Below are positions 8,499 to 16,873 of a DNA stretch of 64,000 nucleotides, in pieces. Origin of the DNA: Anaerolineae bacterium. GTDB lineage: Bacteria > Chloroflexota > Anaerolineae > Aggregatilineales > Phototrophicaceae. Position numbers and translations under genes: made by a program. Below the pieces are notes generated by a model. It saw nothing but the letters and a program-made list of their open reading frames with translations, was not told where the DNA came from and did not search any database. Positions within the stretch are counted from its first letter, which is position 1; the number at the start of each line of letters is the position of its first letter. The DNA lies in contig JAJDXR010000007.1 in NCBI GenBank assembly GCA_022823165.1, forward strand, positions 1 through 64,000. Direction: 5' to 3'.

Positions 8499-9186
8499 GG
8501 TTCATCCCAAGGGATTTCGCCTGAAAGTGATTCGCGAGTGGGACGCCCGCTGGTATGCCGAAGGCGAGCGCTATGTCAACCTCTTGATGGAAGATCGCAA
8601 TATCCGCAAATTCCTCAAGGCCAAGACATCGCGGGCCGGCGTCTCGCGTATTGAGATTGAGCGCCACCCGAATCTGGTGATTATTACGATAAACACCGTG
8701 CGGCCCGGCCTTATCATCGGCCGCAAAGGCGAAGCGGTCAAGGAATTGCGCCAGAATCTGCAAGATATGACCGGCAAAAAAGTGAAGGTCGAAGTCAGCG
8801 AGATTGAGAAGCCGGACCTGGACGCGACCCTGGTCGCCGAAAATGTGGCTTCGCAGCTCGTCCGGCGCATCGGCCACAGCCGCGCCATGAAACGCGCCAT
8901 CATGCAAGCCATGCGGCAAGGCGCCGGCGGCATCCGCATCGAAGTCAGCGGCCGCCTGGGCGGCTCGGATATGGCGCGGCGCGAATGGATGTTTGATGGC
9001 CGTGTGCCGCGCAATACCTTGCGGGCCGATATCGACTACGGCTTCGCGGAAGGCTTGACCACCTTTGGTCAGATAGGTGTAAAAGTTTGGATCTACAAGG
9101 GCGATATTCTGCCGGGCGAAGACCCGTTCAGCACTGGCGCGCAGCGGGCGCCCGCCAACGAAGGTCGCCGCGGGCGGCGCCATTAG
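8488..9186 (+). CDS. rpsC: 30S ribosomal protein S3
   Basis: S3 lines the mRNA entry channel and takes part in helicase activity of the 30S subunit. The N-terminal type II KH domain is clear (RPGLIIGRKGEAVKELRQNL, about residues 70-92), followed by the C-terminal S3 domain with GGIRIEVSGRLGGSDMARREW and GVKVWIYKGDILPG. 232 aa with a short basic tail RRGRRH. Begins inside the end of rplV. Confidence 0.98.
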   Translation: MGRKVHPKGFRLKVIREWDARWYAEGERYVNLLMEDRNIRKFLKAKTSRAGVSRIEIERHPNLVIITINTVRPGLIIGRKGEAVKELRQNLQDMTGKKVKVEVSEIEKPDLDATLVAENVASQLVRRIGHSRAMKRAIMQAMRQGAGGIRIEVSGRLGGSDMARREWMFDGRVPRNTLRADIDYGFAEGLTTFGQIGVKVWIYKGDILPGEDPFSTGAQRAPANEGRRGRRH

Positions 9187-9213
9187 GTCGCTGAAGCTGG
9201 AGGAGCATTCCGC

Positions 9214-9648
9214 ATGTTGATGCCGAAACGAAGGAAGTATAACAAGCAGATGCGCGGCCGTATGCGCGGCAAAGCGCGTCGAGGCGCGGTCGTGCAATTT
9301 GGCGATTATGGTCTGCAGGCGCTGGAGCCCAGCTGGGTCACCAGCCGGCAAATCGAAGCCTGCCGGCGGGCGATGGTGCGTTACATTCGCCGCCGCGGCA
9401 AAGTGTGGATTCGCATTTTCCCGGATAAACCGGTGACGCAGAAGGCGGCTGAAACGCGCATGGGCAAAGGCAAGGGCTCGGTTGAGAAATGGGTCTGCGT
9501 CGTCAAACCCGGGCGTATTCTGTTTGAGATGAGCGGCGTGCCGGAAGATGACGCGCGGGAGGCGCTGCGCCTTGCTTCGCACAAACTGCCGATCAAGACC
9601 AAGTTCGTCAAACGTTTTGATCCCATTTCCGGGCGGGAGGTCAACTGA
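9214..9648 (+). CDS. rplP: 50S ribosomal protein L16
   Basis: L16 organises the A-site tRNA-binding region of the 50S subunit and is a late assembly protein. [16 protein letters not shown] start, [39 protein letters not shown] and the GRILFEMSG region are typical; 144 aa. GGAGGA lies about 9 nt upstream. The stop overlaps the rpmC start as TGATG. Confidence 0.98.
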   Translation: MLMPKRRKYNKQMRGRMRGKARRGAVVQFGDYGLQALEPSWVTSRQIEACRRAMVRYIRRRGKVWIRIFPDKPVTQKAAETRMGKGKGSVEKWVCVVKPGRILFEMSGVPEDDAREALRLASHKLPIKTKFVKRFDPISGREVN

Positions 9649-9872
9649 TGGTTATCGACGAAATCCGATCCATGTCGACCGACGAGATACTGGACAAAAT
9701 TGAGGATCTCAAAGTCGAGATGTATACCTATCGCCTGCAGAAAGACACCGGCGAGCTCAAAGACACTACGCTGTTCCGCAAGACGCGGCGCGATATCGCC
9801 CGCCTGAAAACCGCCCTGCGCGAACGCGAATTGGCGGCGGAAATGATCTCACAAGGGGGGCAGGATGCCTAA
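9648..9872 (+). CDS. rpmC: 50S ribosomal protein L29
   Basis: L29 is a two-helix protein at the tunnel exit next to L23. The 74-residue product has the family core of a long helical hairpin with EILDKIEDLKVEMYTYRLQ and a TRRDIARLKTALRER motif. It begins in the rplP stop (ATG at 9648) and its end overlaps rpsQ by 8 nt. Confidence 0.96.
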   Translation: MVIDEIRSMSTDEILDKIEDLKVEMYTYRLQKDTGELKDTTLFRKTRRDIARLKTALRERELAAEMISQGGQDA

Positions 9873-10125
9873 CAATCGCAAACGTCTGGTGGGAACAGTC
9901 GTCAGCGACAAGATGGAAAAGACGGTCGTCGTCGCCATCGAGAATCGCAAGATGCACCCGGTATATCACAAGGTGGTGTCGTCGACGCGCAAAGTGATGG
10001 CCCATGATGAAACCGGCGCCGGCATCGGCGCTTTGGTGCAGATTGTGCAAAGCCGCCCGCTTAGCAAACGCAAACGCTGGGTGGTCGAGACTGTGCTTGA
10101 TTCAGCGCAAGACCAGGCCGATTAG
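9865..10125 (+). CDS. rpsQ: 30S ribosomal protein S17
   Basis: S17 is a primary 16S rRNA binder of the body with an OB fold. The sequence [19 protein letters not shown] and [19 protein letters not shown] match the family; 86 aa. The ATG lies within the end of rpmC behind GGGGGGCAGG-like purines. An isolated 6-bp hairpin follows the stop. Confidence 0.97.
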   Translation: MPNNRKRLVGTVVSDKMEKTVVVAIENRKMHPVYHKVVSSTRKVMAHDETGAGIGALVQIVQSRPLSKRKRWVVETVLDSAQDQAD

Positions 10126-10141
10126 CGCCCGGCCACGGGCG
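10126..10141 (+). promoter_or_regulatory. Small perfect hairpin after rpsQ
   Basis: CGCCCG, loop GCCA, CGGGCG starts right behind the rpsQ stop and lies 28 nt before the rplN start. Without a U-tract it is more likely a stability or pausing element than a terminator. Confidence 0.35.
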
Positions 10142-10169
10142 CGACCCGCTTAAACGGAGAGTGTTAACG

Positions 10170-10541
10170 ATGATACAGACGGAATCACGCGTAAAAGTAG
10201 CCGACAATAGCGGCGCGCAAGAAATCCTGGTCATCCGGGTTATCGGCGGCTCGAAGGTAAAATACGGCTATGTCGGCGACATCGTGGTTGGCGCGGTCAA
10301 GTCCGCATCTACCACCGGTGGCGTCAAGAAGGGCGAGCTGGTGCGCGCCGTCATTGTCAGGACTCACAAAGAGTACGGACGGTCAGACGGCTCAACCATC
10401 CGCTTCGATGACAATGCCGCGGTCGTCCTGGCTGAGGATCTTGAGAATCCTCGCGGCACGCGCGTCTTCGGGCCGGTCGCGCGCGAACTGCGGGACAAGG
10501 GCTTTATGAAGATCGTCTCGCTGGCGCCAGAGACCTTATAA
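10170..10541 (+). CDS. rplN: 50S ribosomal protein L14
   Basis: L14 sits at the subunit interface and binds RsfS in silencing. Start ATG 10170 is preferred over GTG 10161 because GGAGA ends 9 nt before it and the product begins [18 protein letters not shown] as in the family; 123 aa. The signature [24 protein letters not shown] region is intact (residues 70-95). Confidence 0.97.
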   Translation: MIQTESRVKVADNSGAQEILVIRVIGGSKVKYGYVGDIVVGAVKSASTTGGVKKGELVRAVIVRTHKEYGRSDGSTIRFDDNAAVVLAEDLENPRGTRVFGPVARELRDKGFMKIVSLAPETL

Positions 10542-10555
10542 GCGAGGGAAGTACA

Positions 10556-10882
10556 ATGCAACGAATTCAGCAAGGGGACATGGTCGAGGTTATCGCCGGC
10601 AAAGACAAAGGCCTGCGCGGCGAGGTCGTGCGCGTCTTGACCAAGAAAGACCGTGTCATCGTCAACGGTGTCAACATTATGAAGCGCCACAGCAAAGCGC
10701 GTCCGGCGCCGGGCGGGCAGCAGATACCGGCGCAGATCATCGAGTTTGAAGCGCCTTTGCACCTTTCCAACGTGATGCTGGTCTGCCCAGACAGCGATGA
10801 GCCGACGCGGGTCGGCTTTCGTTTCACCGAGGACGGCCGCAAAGTGCGCTACAGCAAAAAAAGCGGCAGCATAATCGAGTAA
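10556..10882 (+). CDS. rplX: 50S ribosomal protein L24
   Basis: L24 is an assembly initiator near the tunnel exit. The KOW motif is clear near the N-terminus (GDMVEVIAGKDKGLRGEVV), followed by VNGVNIMKRHSKARP and APLHLSNVML. 108 aa. Fourteen bases behind rplN, with GAGGGAAG as ribosome-binding site. Confidence 0.97.
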   Translation: MQRIQQGDMVEVIAGKDKGLRGEVVRVLTKKDRVIVNGVNIMKRHSKARPAPGGQQIPAQIIEFEAPLHLSNVMLVCPDSDEPTRVGFRFTEDGRKVRYSKKSGSIIE

Positions 10883-10898
10883 AGGAGCGAGGTGAACT

Positions 10899-11441
10899 AT
10901 GGAAAACCGCATGTACACTCGCTATCTGGAAGAAGTTGTGCCGACTTTGACGCAGGAGTTTGGCTACAGCAATCCTATGCAGGTGCCGACGATCAGCAAA
11001 ATCACGCTGAATATCGGCGTCGGCGAGGCGATAGATGAACCGCGCTCGCTCGACGGCGCCGTCGAAGACTTAAAAACTATTACCGGGCAGCAGCCGGTGG
11101 TCACCCGCGCCAAGAAGAGCATCGCGACCTACAAACTGCGCGAGGGACGTGCCATCGGCGCCAAGGTCACCCTGCGCAAGGAGCGGATGTGGGCGCTGTA
11201 CGACCGTCTGGTTAATATCGCCCTGCCGCGTATTCGGGATTTTCGCGGCGTACCGTCCAAGCTGGATGGGCGCGGCAATTTCACCGTCGGCTTGCGGGAG
11301 CAGTTAGTCTTCCCGGAAATCGACTTTGACAAGATCGATAAAGTTCGCGGCATGGAAATCACCATCGTCACGACCGCCAAAACCGACGAGGAAGGCCGCC
11401 GTCTGCTATCGCTGCTCGGCATGCCTTTCCAGGGAAACTAG
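10899..11441 (+). CDS. rplE: 50S ribosomal protein L5
   Basis: L5 carries 5S rRNA to the central protuberance with L18 and contacts P-site tRNA. Residues [22 protein letters not shown] and [12 protein letters not shown] followed by [12 protein letters not shown] are diagnostic; 180 aa. AAAGGAG sits about 9 nt before the ATG. Followed closely by rpsN. Confidence 0.98.
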   Translation: MENRMYTRYLEEVVPTLTQEFGYSNPMQVPTISKITLNIGVGEAIDEPRSLDGAVEDLKTITGQQPVVTRAKKSIATYKLREGRAIGAKVTLRKERMWALYDRLVNIALPRIRDFRGVPSKLDGRGNFTVGLREQLVFPEIDFDKIDKVRGMEITIVTTAKTDEEGRRLLSLLGMPFQGN

Positions 11442-11451
11442 AGGGGACTAT

Positions 11452-11634
11452 ATGGCAAAGAAATGCATGCAATATCGGGAACAGCGGCGCAAATATCCGG
11501 TGAGAGTTCGCAATCGCTGCAAGATCTGCGGCCGACCGCGCGCCTACATCAGGCGCTTCGGCGTGTGCCGGATTTGCTTCCGTGAGATGGCGCTAAATGG
11601 TGAGATTCCCGGCGTTGTGAAGGCGAGTTGGTAG
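11452..11634 (+). CDS. rpsN: 30S ribosomal protein S14, zinc type (type Z)
   Basis: The short S14 form binds one zinc ion and helps hold the 30S head. Start ATG 11452 is chosen because GAGGGGA precedes it and the product [18 protein letters not shown] is the type-Z N-terminus; 60 aa. Both zinc knuckles are present (CKIC and CRIC at about residues 24-43), unlike the longer zinc-free C- form, so zinc limitation would affect this protein. Confidence 0.97.
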   Translation: MAKKCMQYREQRRKYPVRVRNRCKICGRPRAYIRRFGVCRICFREMALNGEIPGVVKASW

Positions 11635-11646
11635 GAGGCGGTTATA

Positions 11647-12060
11647 GTGTCTAATGTGACGAATGATCCAGTTGCTGATATGTTGACGCGCATTCGCAAT
11701 GCCCTGGTCCGCGGCAAGCCGGAAGTCATCGTGCCCAAGTCCACAATCAAAGTGGAGATCGCCCGCATTCTCAAGGAAGAGGGTTATATCGAAGATTTCA
11801 CGGTCGGCGACGAGACTCCCGTGCCCTTGATCAAGGTGCAGCTGAAGTACTTCGGCGCCCGCCGCGATCGGCGGCCGGTGATCACGCAGTTGCAGCGCAT
11901 CAGCAAACCTGGACGCCGCGTGTACCGCAAGCGCAAGGAATTGCCGATCGTATTGAGCGGCACCGGTATCGCCATCGTGACCACGCCCAAAGGCGTTATG
12001 ACTGCGCAGCAGGCGCGCCGCGACGGCGTCGGCGGCGAAGTGCTCTGCTACGTCTGGTAG
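11647..12060 (+). CDS. rpsH: 30S ribosomal protein S8
   Basis: S8 binds helix 21 of 16S rRNA and in E. coli represses spc-operon translation. The start is GTG at 11647, placed 8 nt behind GGAGG. VADMLTRIRNALVRG, SKPGRRVYRKR and GIAIVTTPKGVMT match the family. At 137 aa it is slightly longer than usual (130-132). Its stop is 18 nt from rplF. Confidence 0.97.
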   Translation: MSNVTNDPVADMLTRIRNALVRGKPEVIVPKSTIKVEIARILKEEGYIEDFTVGDETPVPLIKVQLKYFGARRDRRPVITQLQRISKPGRRVYRKRKELPIVLSGTGIAIVTTPKGVMTAQQARRDGVGGEVLCYVW

Positions 12061-12078
12061 TCAAGAGGGGAAAGGGAT

Positions 12079-12627
12079 ATGTCTCGTATAGGAAAGCAAC
12101 CTGTCCCGCTGCCGGATAAAGTGACGGTGACGGTTGACCGCAACTCGGTCACAATTAAGGGTCCCAAGGGCGAGTTGGCGCAGGACTTCAGTCCCGAGTT
12201 GACAATTCGCCAAGAGAACGGCTCGATTATCGTCGAGCGCCCGACCGATTTGCGCCATCACAAGGCGCTGCACGGCTTGACGCGCGCGCTGCTGGCGAAT
12301 ATGGTGGAGGGCGTTTCGACCGGATTCCGCAAGACGCTGCAGATTCAAGGCGTCGGTTATCAGGCCGCTCTACAGGGAAAGAACCTGCAGTTGCGCTTGG
12401 GGCATTCGCACCCGGTCCTGGTCGAGCCGCCGCCGAATATCAGCTTTGATGTGCCGAAAGATTCGCGCGGCGCCATCATCCACGTGGATGGTATCGACAA
12501 GCAGGTAGTGGGTCAGGTAGCGGCCAATATCCGCGGCTGGCGTCCGCCGGAGCCATACAAAGGCAAAGGCGTGCGCTATCTGGGTGAATACGTCCGGCGC
12601 AAAGCTGGTAAAGCCGGCAAACGATAA
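12079..12627 (+). CDS. rplF: 50S ribosomal protein L6
   Basis: L6 sits beside the sarcin-ricin loop. Two repeated L6 domains are present, opening MSRIGKQPVPLPDKVTVTV and closing with the signature PPEPYKGKGVRYLGEYVRRKAGKAGKR (split here for length: PPEPYKGKGVRYLG then EYVRRKAGKAGKR). 182 aa. Unlike most junctions in this operon, the gap to rplR is 81 nt and strongly structured. Confidence 0.97.
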   Translation: MSRIGKQPVPLPDKVTVTVDRNSVTIKGPKGELAQDFSPELTIRQENGSIIVERPTDLRHHKALHGLTRALLANMVEGVSTGFRKTLQIQGVGYQAALQGKNLQLRLGHSHPVLVEPPPNISFDVPKDSRGAIIHVDGIDKQVVGQVAANIRGWRPPEPYKGKGVRYLGEYVRRKAGKAGKR

Positions 12628-12631
12628 ACGG

Positions 12632-12696
12632 TTGATTGCGCCCGCGCCGCGCTTGTGCCTAATCGCGCAAGCTCGGTGGCCAGGGCGCGGAATCAA
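12632..12696 (+). promoter_or_regulatory. Long imperfect stem between rplF and rplR
   Basis: TTGATT-GCGCCC (12632-12643) pairs with GGGCGC (12683-12688), a 2-nt GG bulge, then AATCAA (12691-12696), making 12 bp. Inside, GCTTG and CAAGC form a second stem around 12650-12672. The element fills almost the whole 81-nt gap and ends about 12 nt before the rplR start. It lacks a U-tract. An r-protein binding site or RNase processing site is plausible. Confidence 0.55.
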
Positions 12697-12708
12697 GGGA
12701 TTTGAGAG

Positions 12709-13083
12709 ATGGCTGATATTACTGGTCGGAAGAAATACGCCGCTCGCAAGCGCCGGCATCGCCGGGTGCGCAAGCGCGTGTCGGGCTCGTCCGCGCGGCC
12801 GCGGATGAATATCTTCCGCAGCAACACCAATACCTTCGTGCAAGTCATAGACGATGTGGCTGGCCGAACACTGGTCTCCTGTTCGACCATCGACAAAGAA
12901 TTGGCGTCGGCATTGGCGGATAAGAGCAAGGTCGAGGCGGCGAAGATAGTCGGGCAGACGGTGGCGGCGCGAGCCAAAGAGGCCGGCATCGACACTGTCG
13001 TATTTGATCGGGGCGGATTCAAGTATACCGGGCGCGTGGCGGCTGTAGCGCAAGGCGCGCGCGAAGCCGGCCTGCAGCTATAG
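12709..13083 (+). CDS. rplR: 50S ribosomal protein L18
   Basis: L18 binds 5S rRNA together with L5. The 124-residue product has a basic N-terminal arm ([20 protein letters not shown]), [20 protein letters not shown] and the C-terminal [26 protein letters not shown] signature (two stretches). Start ATG 12709 follows a weak GAGAG. Its leader is the stem-loop at 12632-12696. Confidence 0.97.
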   Translation: MADITGRKKYAARKRRHRRVRKRVSGSSARPRMNIFRSNTNTFVQVIDDVAGRTLVSCSTIDKELASALADKSKVEAAKIVGQTVAARAKEAGIDTVVFDRGGFKYTGRVAAVAQGAREAGLQL

Positions 13084-13098
13084 GCGTGGAGGTCATAG

Positions 13099-13662
13099 AT
13101 GGCTGATAAGAGAAGACGAGACTCGCGCAGGAATCAGGAAGAACGCGACGAATTTGACGAGCGCGTAGTCGATATCCGCCGCGTCGCCAAAGTGATCAAG
13201 GGCGGCCGGCGTTTCGCCTTCCGTACGGTCGTTGTGGTTGGAGATGGCAAAGGCAATGTGGGCATCGGCATAGGCAAAGCCCGCGCCGTGCCGGACAGCA
13301 TCCGCAAAGCCGCTGAGCGGGCGCGCAGGAATATCCAGGGCGTATCGCTGTCTGGCAATACGATTCCTTATACCGTAACCGGCCGTCATGGCGGCGCGCG
13401 CGTACTGATTAAGCCGGCCGCGCCCGGTACCGGTGTCATCGCCGGCGGCGGCGTGCGCGCTGTGCTCGAAGTTGTGGGTGTAAGGAACATCCTGACCAAG
13501 AGCCAGGGCAGCGCCAACTTGTTGAATGTCACCATGGCGACCTTGGATGCGCTGAAGCAACTGCGCAGTTCGGAACAATTGGCGGAGATGCGCGGCAAGC
13601 CGGTGCATGAAGTCGCGCCAGTGTGGGAGCGCCGCGGCGAACGGGGAGGCGAGCATGCCTGA
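13099..13662 (+). CDS. rpsE: 30S ribosomal protein S5
   Basis: S5 lies at the mRNA entry site and affects decoding accuracy; spectinomycin resistance maps to its N-terminal loop in other bacteria. The dsRBD-like part shows [21 protein letters not shown], followed by [20 protein letters not shown] in the second domain. 187 aa with a charged tail [10 protein letters not shown]. The 3' end overlaps rpmD by 8 nt. Confidence 0.98.
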   Translation: MADKRRRDSRRNQEERDEFDERVVDIRRVAKVIKGGRRFAFRTVVVVGDGKGNVGIGIGKARAVPDSIRKAAERARRNIQGVSLSGNTIPYTVTGRHGGARVLIKPAAPGTGVIAGGGVRAVLEVVGVRNILTKSQGSANLLNVTMATLDALKQLRSSEQLAEMRGKPVHEVAPVWERRGERGGEHA

Positions 13663-13876
13663 GCAAAGCGGCAAGCTGCTCAAAGTGACGCTGGTCAAGA
13701 GCCCGATCGGCTATAACAGCCGCCAGAAGGCAACGGTAAAATCATTGGGTTTGCGCCGAATGAGCCAGAGTGTGCTGATCGGCGACGCGCCGCAGATACG
13801 CGGTATGATCGCCAAGGTCAGCCACTTGGTGACGGTCGAAGAAGTTGCAGAGGTCGACGAGAATGAAACTGCATGA
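13655..13876 (+). CDS. rpmD: 50S ribosomal protein L30
   Basis: L30 is a small 50S surface protein. Start ATG 13655 follows GGGGAGG and gives [20 protein letters not shown], the family N-terminus, with [19 protein letters not shown] next; 73 aa, with an acidic C-terminal tail (VDENETA). The frame is open further upstream inside rpsE but has no better start. It overlaps rpsE in front and rplO behind. Confidence 0.96.
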   Translation: MPEQSGKLLKVTLVKSPIGYNSRQKATVKSLGLRRMSQSVLIGDAPQIRGMIAKVSHLVTVEEVAEVDENETA

Positions 13877-14390
13877 CTTAAAACCGGACGCGGGATCAAA
13901 GCGCAAGCGCAAACGCGTCGGCCGCGGCATATCCGCCGGGCAGGGCAAGACAGCCGGGCGCGGGCACAAGGGTCAAGGCGCGCGCAGTGGCGGCGGCAAA
14001 GGTCCTTACTTTGAAGGCGGTCAGTTGCCTATGGTGCGGCGCTTGCCCTTTAAGCGCGGCTTCACCAACATCTTCGCCATTGAATATCAAGAAGTGAATG
14101 TGGATATGCTGGAAGCGCGCTTCAGCGATGGCGCGGTCGTCAATGGGGCGTCGCTGCTTGATGCGGGCTTGGTCCGCAAAGCTGAGGAGCCAATCAAAGT
14201 GCTGGGGCGCGGCGAGTTGAGCAAGAAGCTGGAAGTGCACGCCAATAAGTTCACCAAGAGCGCCGCCAGCAAGATTGAAGCTGCCGGCGGCAGCGTCAAT
14301 CGGCACGCGCTAAAAGTCACCGGCGCCCGCGCCACTGTGAAACGGATGCGCAAGGTCGATTTGGAACGGCTGTTTGGCGATGCCGAATAA
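13863..14390 (+). CDS. rplO: 50S ribosomal protein L15
   Basis: L15 is a late assembly protein with a long N-terminal extension into 23S rRNA. ATG 13863 gives [20 protein letters not shown], then [24 protein letters not shown] (typical glycine-rich arm) and [13 protein letters not shown]. 175 aa. It begins inside rpmD. It is the last gene before an unusually long spacer ahead of secY. Confidence 0.97.
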   Translation: MKLHDLKPDAGSKRKRKRVGRGISAGQGKTAGRGHKGQGARSGGGKGPYFEGGQLPMVRRLPFKRGFTNIFAIEYQEVNVDMLEARFSDGAVVNGASLLDAGLVRKAEEPIKVLGRGELSKKLEVHANKFTKSAASKIEAAGGSVNRHALKVTGARATVKRMRKVDLERLFGDAE

Positions 14391-14693
14391 ATCGCGCCGC
14401 GGCGCTTGTGCTGAGGAGTGTCTAGTTGGATAGACATGCCGGCATTTTCCCACACCCTAAATCCCACTCGCCATCTCTATGGCGAGCATCCCATAAAGAG
14501 GGAGGGACTTTAAAAGGGAGTATCGCTCCCCTTCCCTCATTTTGGGGGCAAGGGGCCGGAGGATGGGGGCTACCGCGACGCTCTTGCCACACGCTTCGTA
14601 TAACGCTTGTAAGCCGCGGCGGCATCATGCGCCGTACTTGGCTGCGGCAGCGTCAAGCTCCTCTGCCGTCATTACAGATAGGGAATGGGTCTT
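14391..14693 (+). other. Repeat-bearing spacer between rplO and secY
   Basis: 303 bp without a supported gene, in a place where genes are normally adjacent. It contains CTCGCCAT-CTCT-ATGGCGAG (14467-14486), GGGAG-TATCG-CTCCC (about 14516-14530) and CCCCTT...AAGGGG around 14528-14560. CCCTAAATCCC at 14455-14465 with the first hairpin resembles the element at 33568-33620. The composition and stacked palindromes suggest an inserted non-coding repeat. No clear promoter for secY was found in it. Confidence 0.5.
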
Positions 14694-16040
14694 ATGATTC
14701 AAGCACTACGTAACGCCTGGCGCTTGCCGGATGTGCGGAACAAGCTGCTCTTTACGCTCTTCATTCTGATTGTCTATCAATTCGCCGCGCATGTGCCGGT
14801 GGTTGGCGTCGACAGAAATGTGCTGCGTCAGGTCTTTGAAAGCGGCAGCAGCGCGGGCAATCTCATTCAAGTGATGAACCTGCTCTCGGGTGGCGCGGTG
14901 GCCAACTTCAGCGTGATTGCCAACGGCGTCTATCCCTACATTACCGCATCGATTATCTTCCAGTTGCTGGTGCCGATTGTGCCGGCGCTGGAGCGCATCC
15001 AGCGTGAACCGGGCGGCCAAGAGAAAATCCAGCGCTACACCTATTATGTCGCCATCCCTATGGCGGTGCTGCAGGCTCTGGGTCAAATCAGCATCTTCAA
15101 TCTGGCCACCGGAACCGGCGCCGAAATCATACCCGGTTTCGGCTTCGGGCTCGGCAGTAATCTGCTTCTAACCGTGTCGGTGCTGACGACCATGACGGCC
15201 GGCACGATGTTTGCTATATGGCTGGGCGAGTTAATCACCGAGCAAGGCATCGGCAATGGTATTTCCATCATCATCTTCGCCGGTATCGTGGCGCAGGCGC
15301 CGCAAAATCTGATCCGGCTCCTGACTCAGCAGCCCGACCGCAGCATCTACAACCTCGTGCTATTCATCGTAATCACAGTGCTTAGCGTCCTGGCGGTTGT
15401 GATCATACAAGAAGGGGTGCGGCGCATTCCGGTGCAATACGGCCGGCGGGTGCGCGGAAACCGCCAATTCGCCCAGCAAGACAGTTTCATTCCGCTGCGT
15501 GTCAACCCGGTCGGCATGATCCCGTTGATTTTCGCCCAGTCGATCATTACTTTCCCGGCCATCATCGCCAGCCTGTTCCCGCCGGGCGCGGTCGGCAATA
15601 CCATTCAAACCACTTTCGGCAATCAGCAAGGCCTGCTCTATTGGGGCACGTTCTTTCTGATGACCGTGGGCTTCACCTTCTTCTACGCCGAAGTCATGGT
15701 GGGCAATCAAAATCTGGCCGAGACCCTGCAGCGCAACGGCGGTTTCATTCCTGGAATCCGCCCCGGCAAACGGACCGAAGACTATATCAAGACGACCACG
15801 CGGCGCATCACCTTTGTCGGCGCCTTCTTCCTGGGTGTGATCGCCATCATCCCGGGCATGGTCGACCTCGTGAATCGCATCATCTTCCCGCTGGAAGCCT
15901 CTACCTCCGGCGCCGTCATCAACGCCGGGCTGGTAATTTCCGGCTCCGGCCTGATCATCGTGGTCGGCGTGGTCATCGATACCATGCGTCAACTGGAAGC
16001 CCAGTTGGTCATGCGCAACTATGAGGGCTTCATGCGTTAG
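14694..16040 (+). CDS. secY: Preprotein translocase subunit SecY
   Basis: SecY is the ten-helix protein-conducting channel of the Sec system. Ten hydrophobic segments can be followed, from LLFTLFILIVYQFAAHVPVV to INAGLVISGSGLIIVVGVV, plus the plug region NLLSGGAVANFSVIANGVYP and the conserved cytoplasmic loop GQEKIQRYT. ATG 14694 is preferred to 14685 because GGGA ends 9 nt upstream of it; 448 aa. Positioned as usual upstream of adk and map. Confidence 0.97.
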   Translation: MIQALRNAWRLPDVRNKLLFTLFILIVYQFAAHVPVVGVDRNVLRQVFESGSSAGNLIQVMNLLSGGAVANFSVIANGVYPYITASIIFQLLVPIVPALERIQREPGGQEKIQRYTYYVAIPMAVLQALGQISIFNLATGTGAEIIPGFGFGLGSNLLLTVSVLTTMTAGTMFAIWLGELITEQGIGNGISIIIFAGIVAQAPQNLIRLLTQQPDRSIYNLVLFIVITVLSVLAVVIIQEGVRRIPVQYGRRVRGNRQFAQQDSFIPLRVNPVGMIPLIFAQSIITFPAIIASLFPPGAVGNTIQTTFGNQQGLLYWGTFFLMTVGFTFFYAEVMVGNQNLAETLQRNGGFIPGIRPGKRTEDYIKTTTRRITFVGAFFLGVIAIIPGMVDLVNRIIFPLEASTSGAVINAGLVISGSGLIIVVGVVIDTMRQLEAQLVMRNYEGFMR

Positions 16041-16154
16041 CCGAAGTCCTGTCGCAAGTGAATTGGAGCCGGGTGCAAATCTACTCGGCTTTCTTTTTGC
16101 CATGCGCCCGCCACCCTGATGCGGAGACGGGCCGGGAGTAGCGGAGTTGACACC

Positions 16155-16856
16155 ATGAGTTTGTACGTGATCTTGATGGGAGTTCAGGGCGCCGGCAAGG
16201 GATTGCAGGCCAGGTTAATCGAGGATCACTTCGGCATCCCGCAGGTCTCAACCGGCGACCTCTTCCGCGCAATGCGCGCGCGCACGGACGATCTGGCGCG
16301 AAAAGTCCAGGATATCATGGCCTCCGGCCAACTGGTGGATGACGACACTACCAACGCCATCGTCGTGGACAGGCTGGCGCAGGCGGATGCGCAGAACGGC
16401 GTCATCCTTGATGGCTATCCCCGCAATCAGGTTCAAGCGGCATTCCTGGAAACCCACTTGTCCGAAAAGGACGCTCGCGTCAATGCCGTGCTGCTGCTGG
16501 AGCTGGATCTCTACACCGCCTTCAAGCGCGCCTTTGGCCGCGTCACCGATGCAAACGGCGGCAGCTATAATTGCTACTACAACGCAAACGGCGTTGACTT
16601 TAGCTGGCTGCAAGACGAAAGCGAACGATTCCCGCCGCGTCTCGCCGCTTCTTTGCGCGGAAGCCATACACCGCTGAAACGGCGCCCCGATGACGCCAGC
16701 GCCGACGCCATCATCCAGCGTATTGATACCTTCCTGGAAACCACCCAACCCCTCATCAGCCATTTTGAAGCCAGCGGCAGCGTACTCAAAATCAATGCCG
16801 ATCAGAGCATCGACGCTGTCTGGTCCGATATCCGTCTCGCGCTGGAGCGCCTGTAG
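16155..16856 (+). CDS. adk: Adenylate kinase, divergent
   Basis: Position (secY-adk-map) and fold motifs identify adenylate kinase, which interconverts ATP+AMP and 2 ADP. The P-loop reads GVQGAGKGLQA where GxPGAGKGTQA is the rule, so the conserved Thr after GKG is Leu and the Pro is Gln. STGDLFRA, LDGYPRN and the late RRPDD arginine are present. The LID begins FGRVTDANGGSYN and lacks the second arginine of GRR. No four-cysteine zinc LID is seen. 233 aa from ATG 16155; an upstream ATG at 16119 gives a non-family N-terminus. Confidence 0.9.
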   Translation: MSLYVILMGVQGAGKGLQARLIEDHFGIPQVSTGDLFRAMRARTDDLARKVQDIMASGQLVDDDTTNAIVVDRLAQADAQNGVILDGYPRNQVQAAFLETHLSEKDARVNAVLLLELDLYTAFKRAFGRVTDANGGSYNCYYNANGVDFSWLQDESERFPPRLAASLRGSHTPLKRRPDDASADAIIQRIDTFLETTQPLISHFEASGSVLKINADQSIDAVWSDIRLALERL

Positions 16857-16873
16857 CAGCCGAGGCAGTCACC

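Noticed and set aside
8422..9582. Minus-strand open frame of 386 codons opposite rpsC/rplP
   Set aside because: Antisense shadow of rplV, rpsC and rplP; no homology.
10161..10169. GTG start for rplN, three codons upstream of the chosen ATG
   Set aside because: It overlaps the ribosome-binding site (GGAGA at 10156-10160) and adds residues absent in the L14 family.
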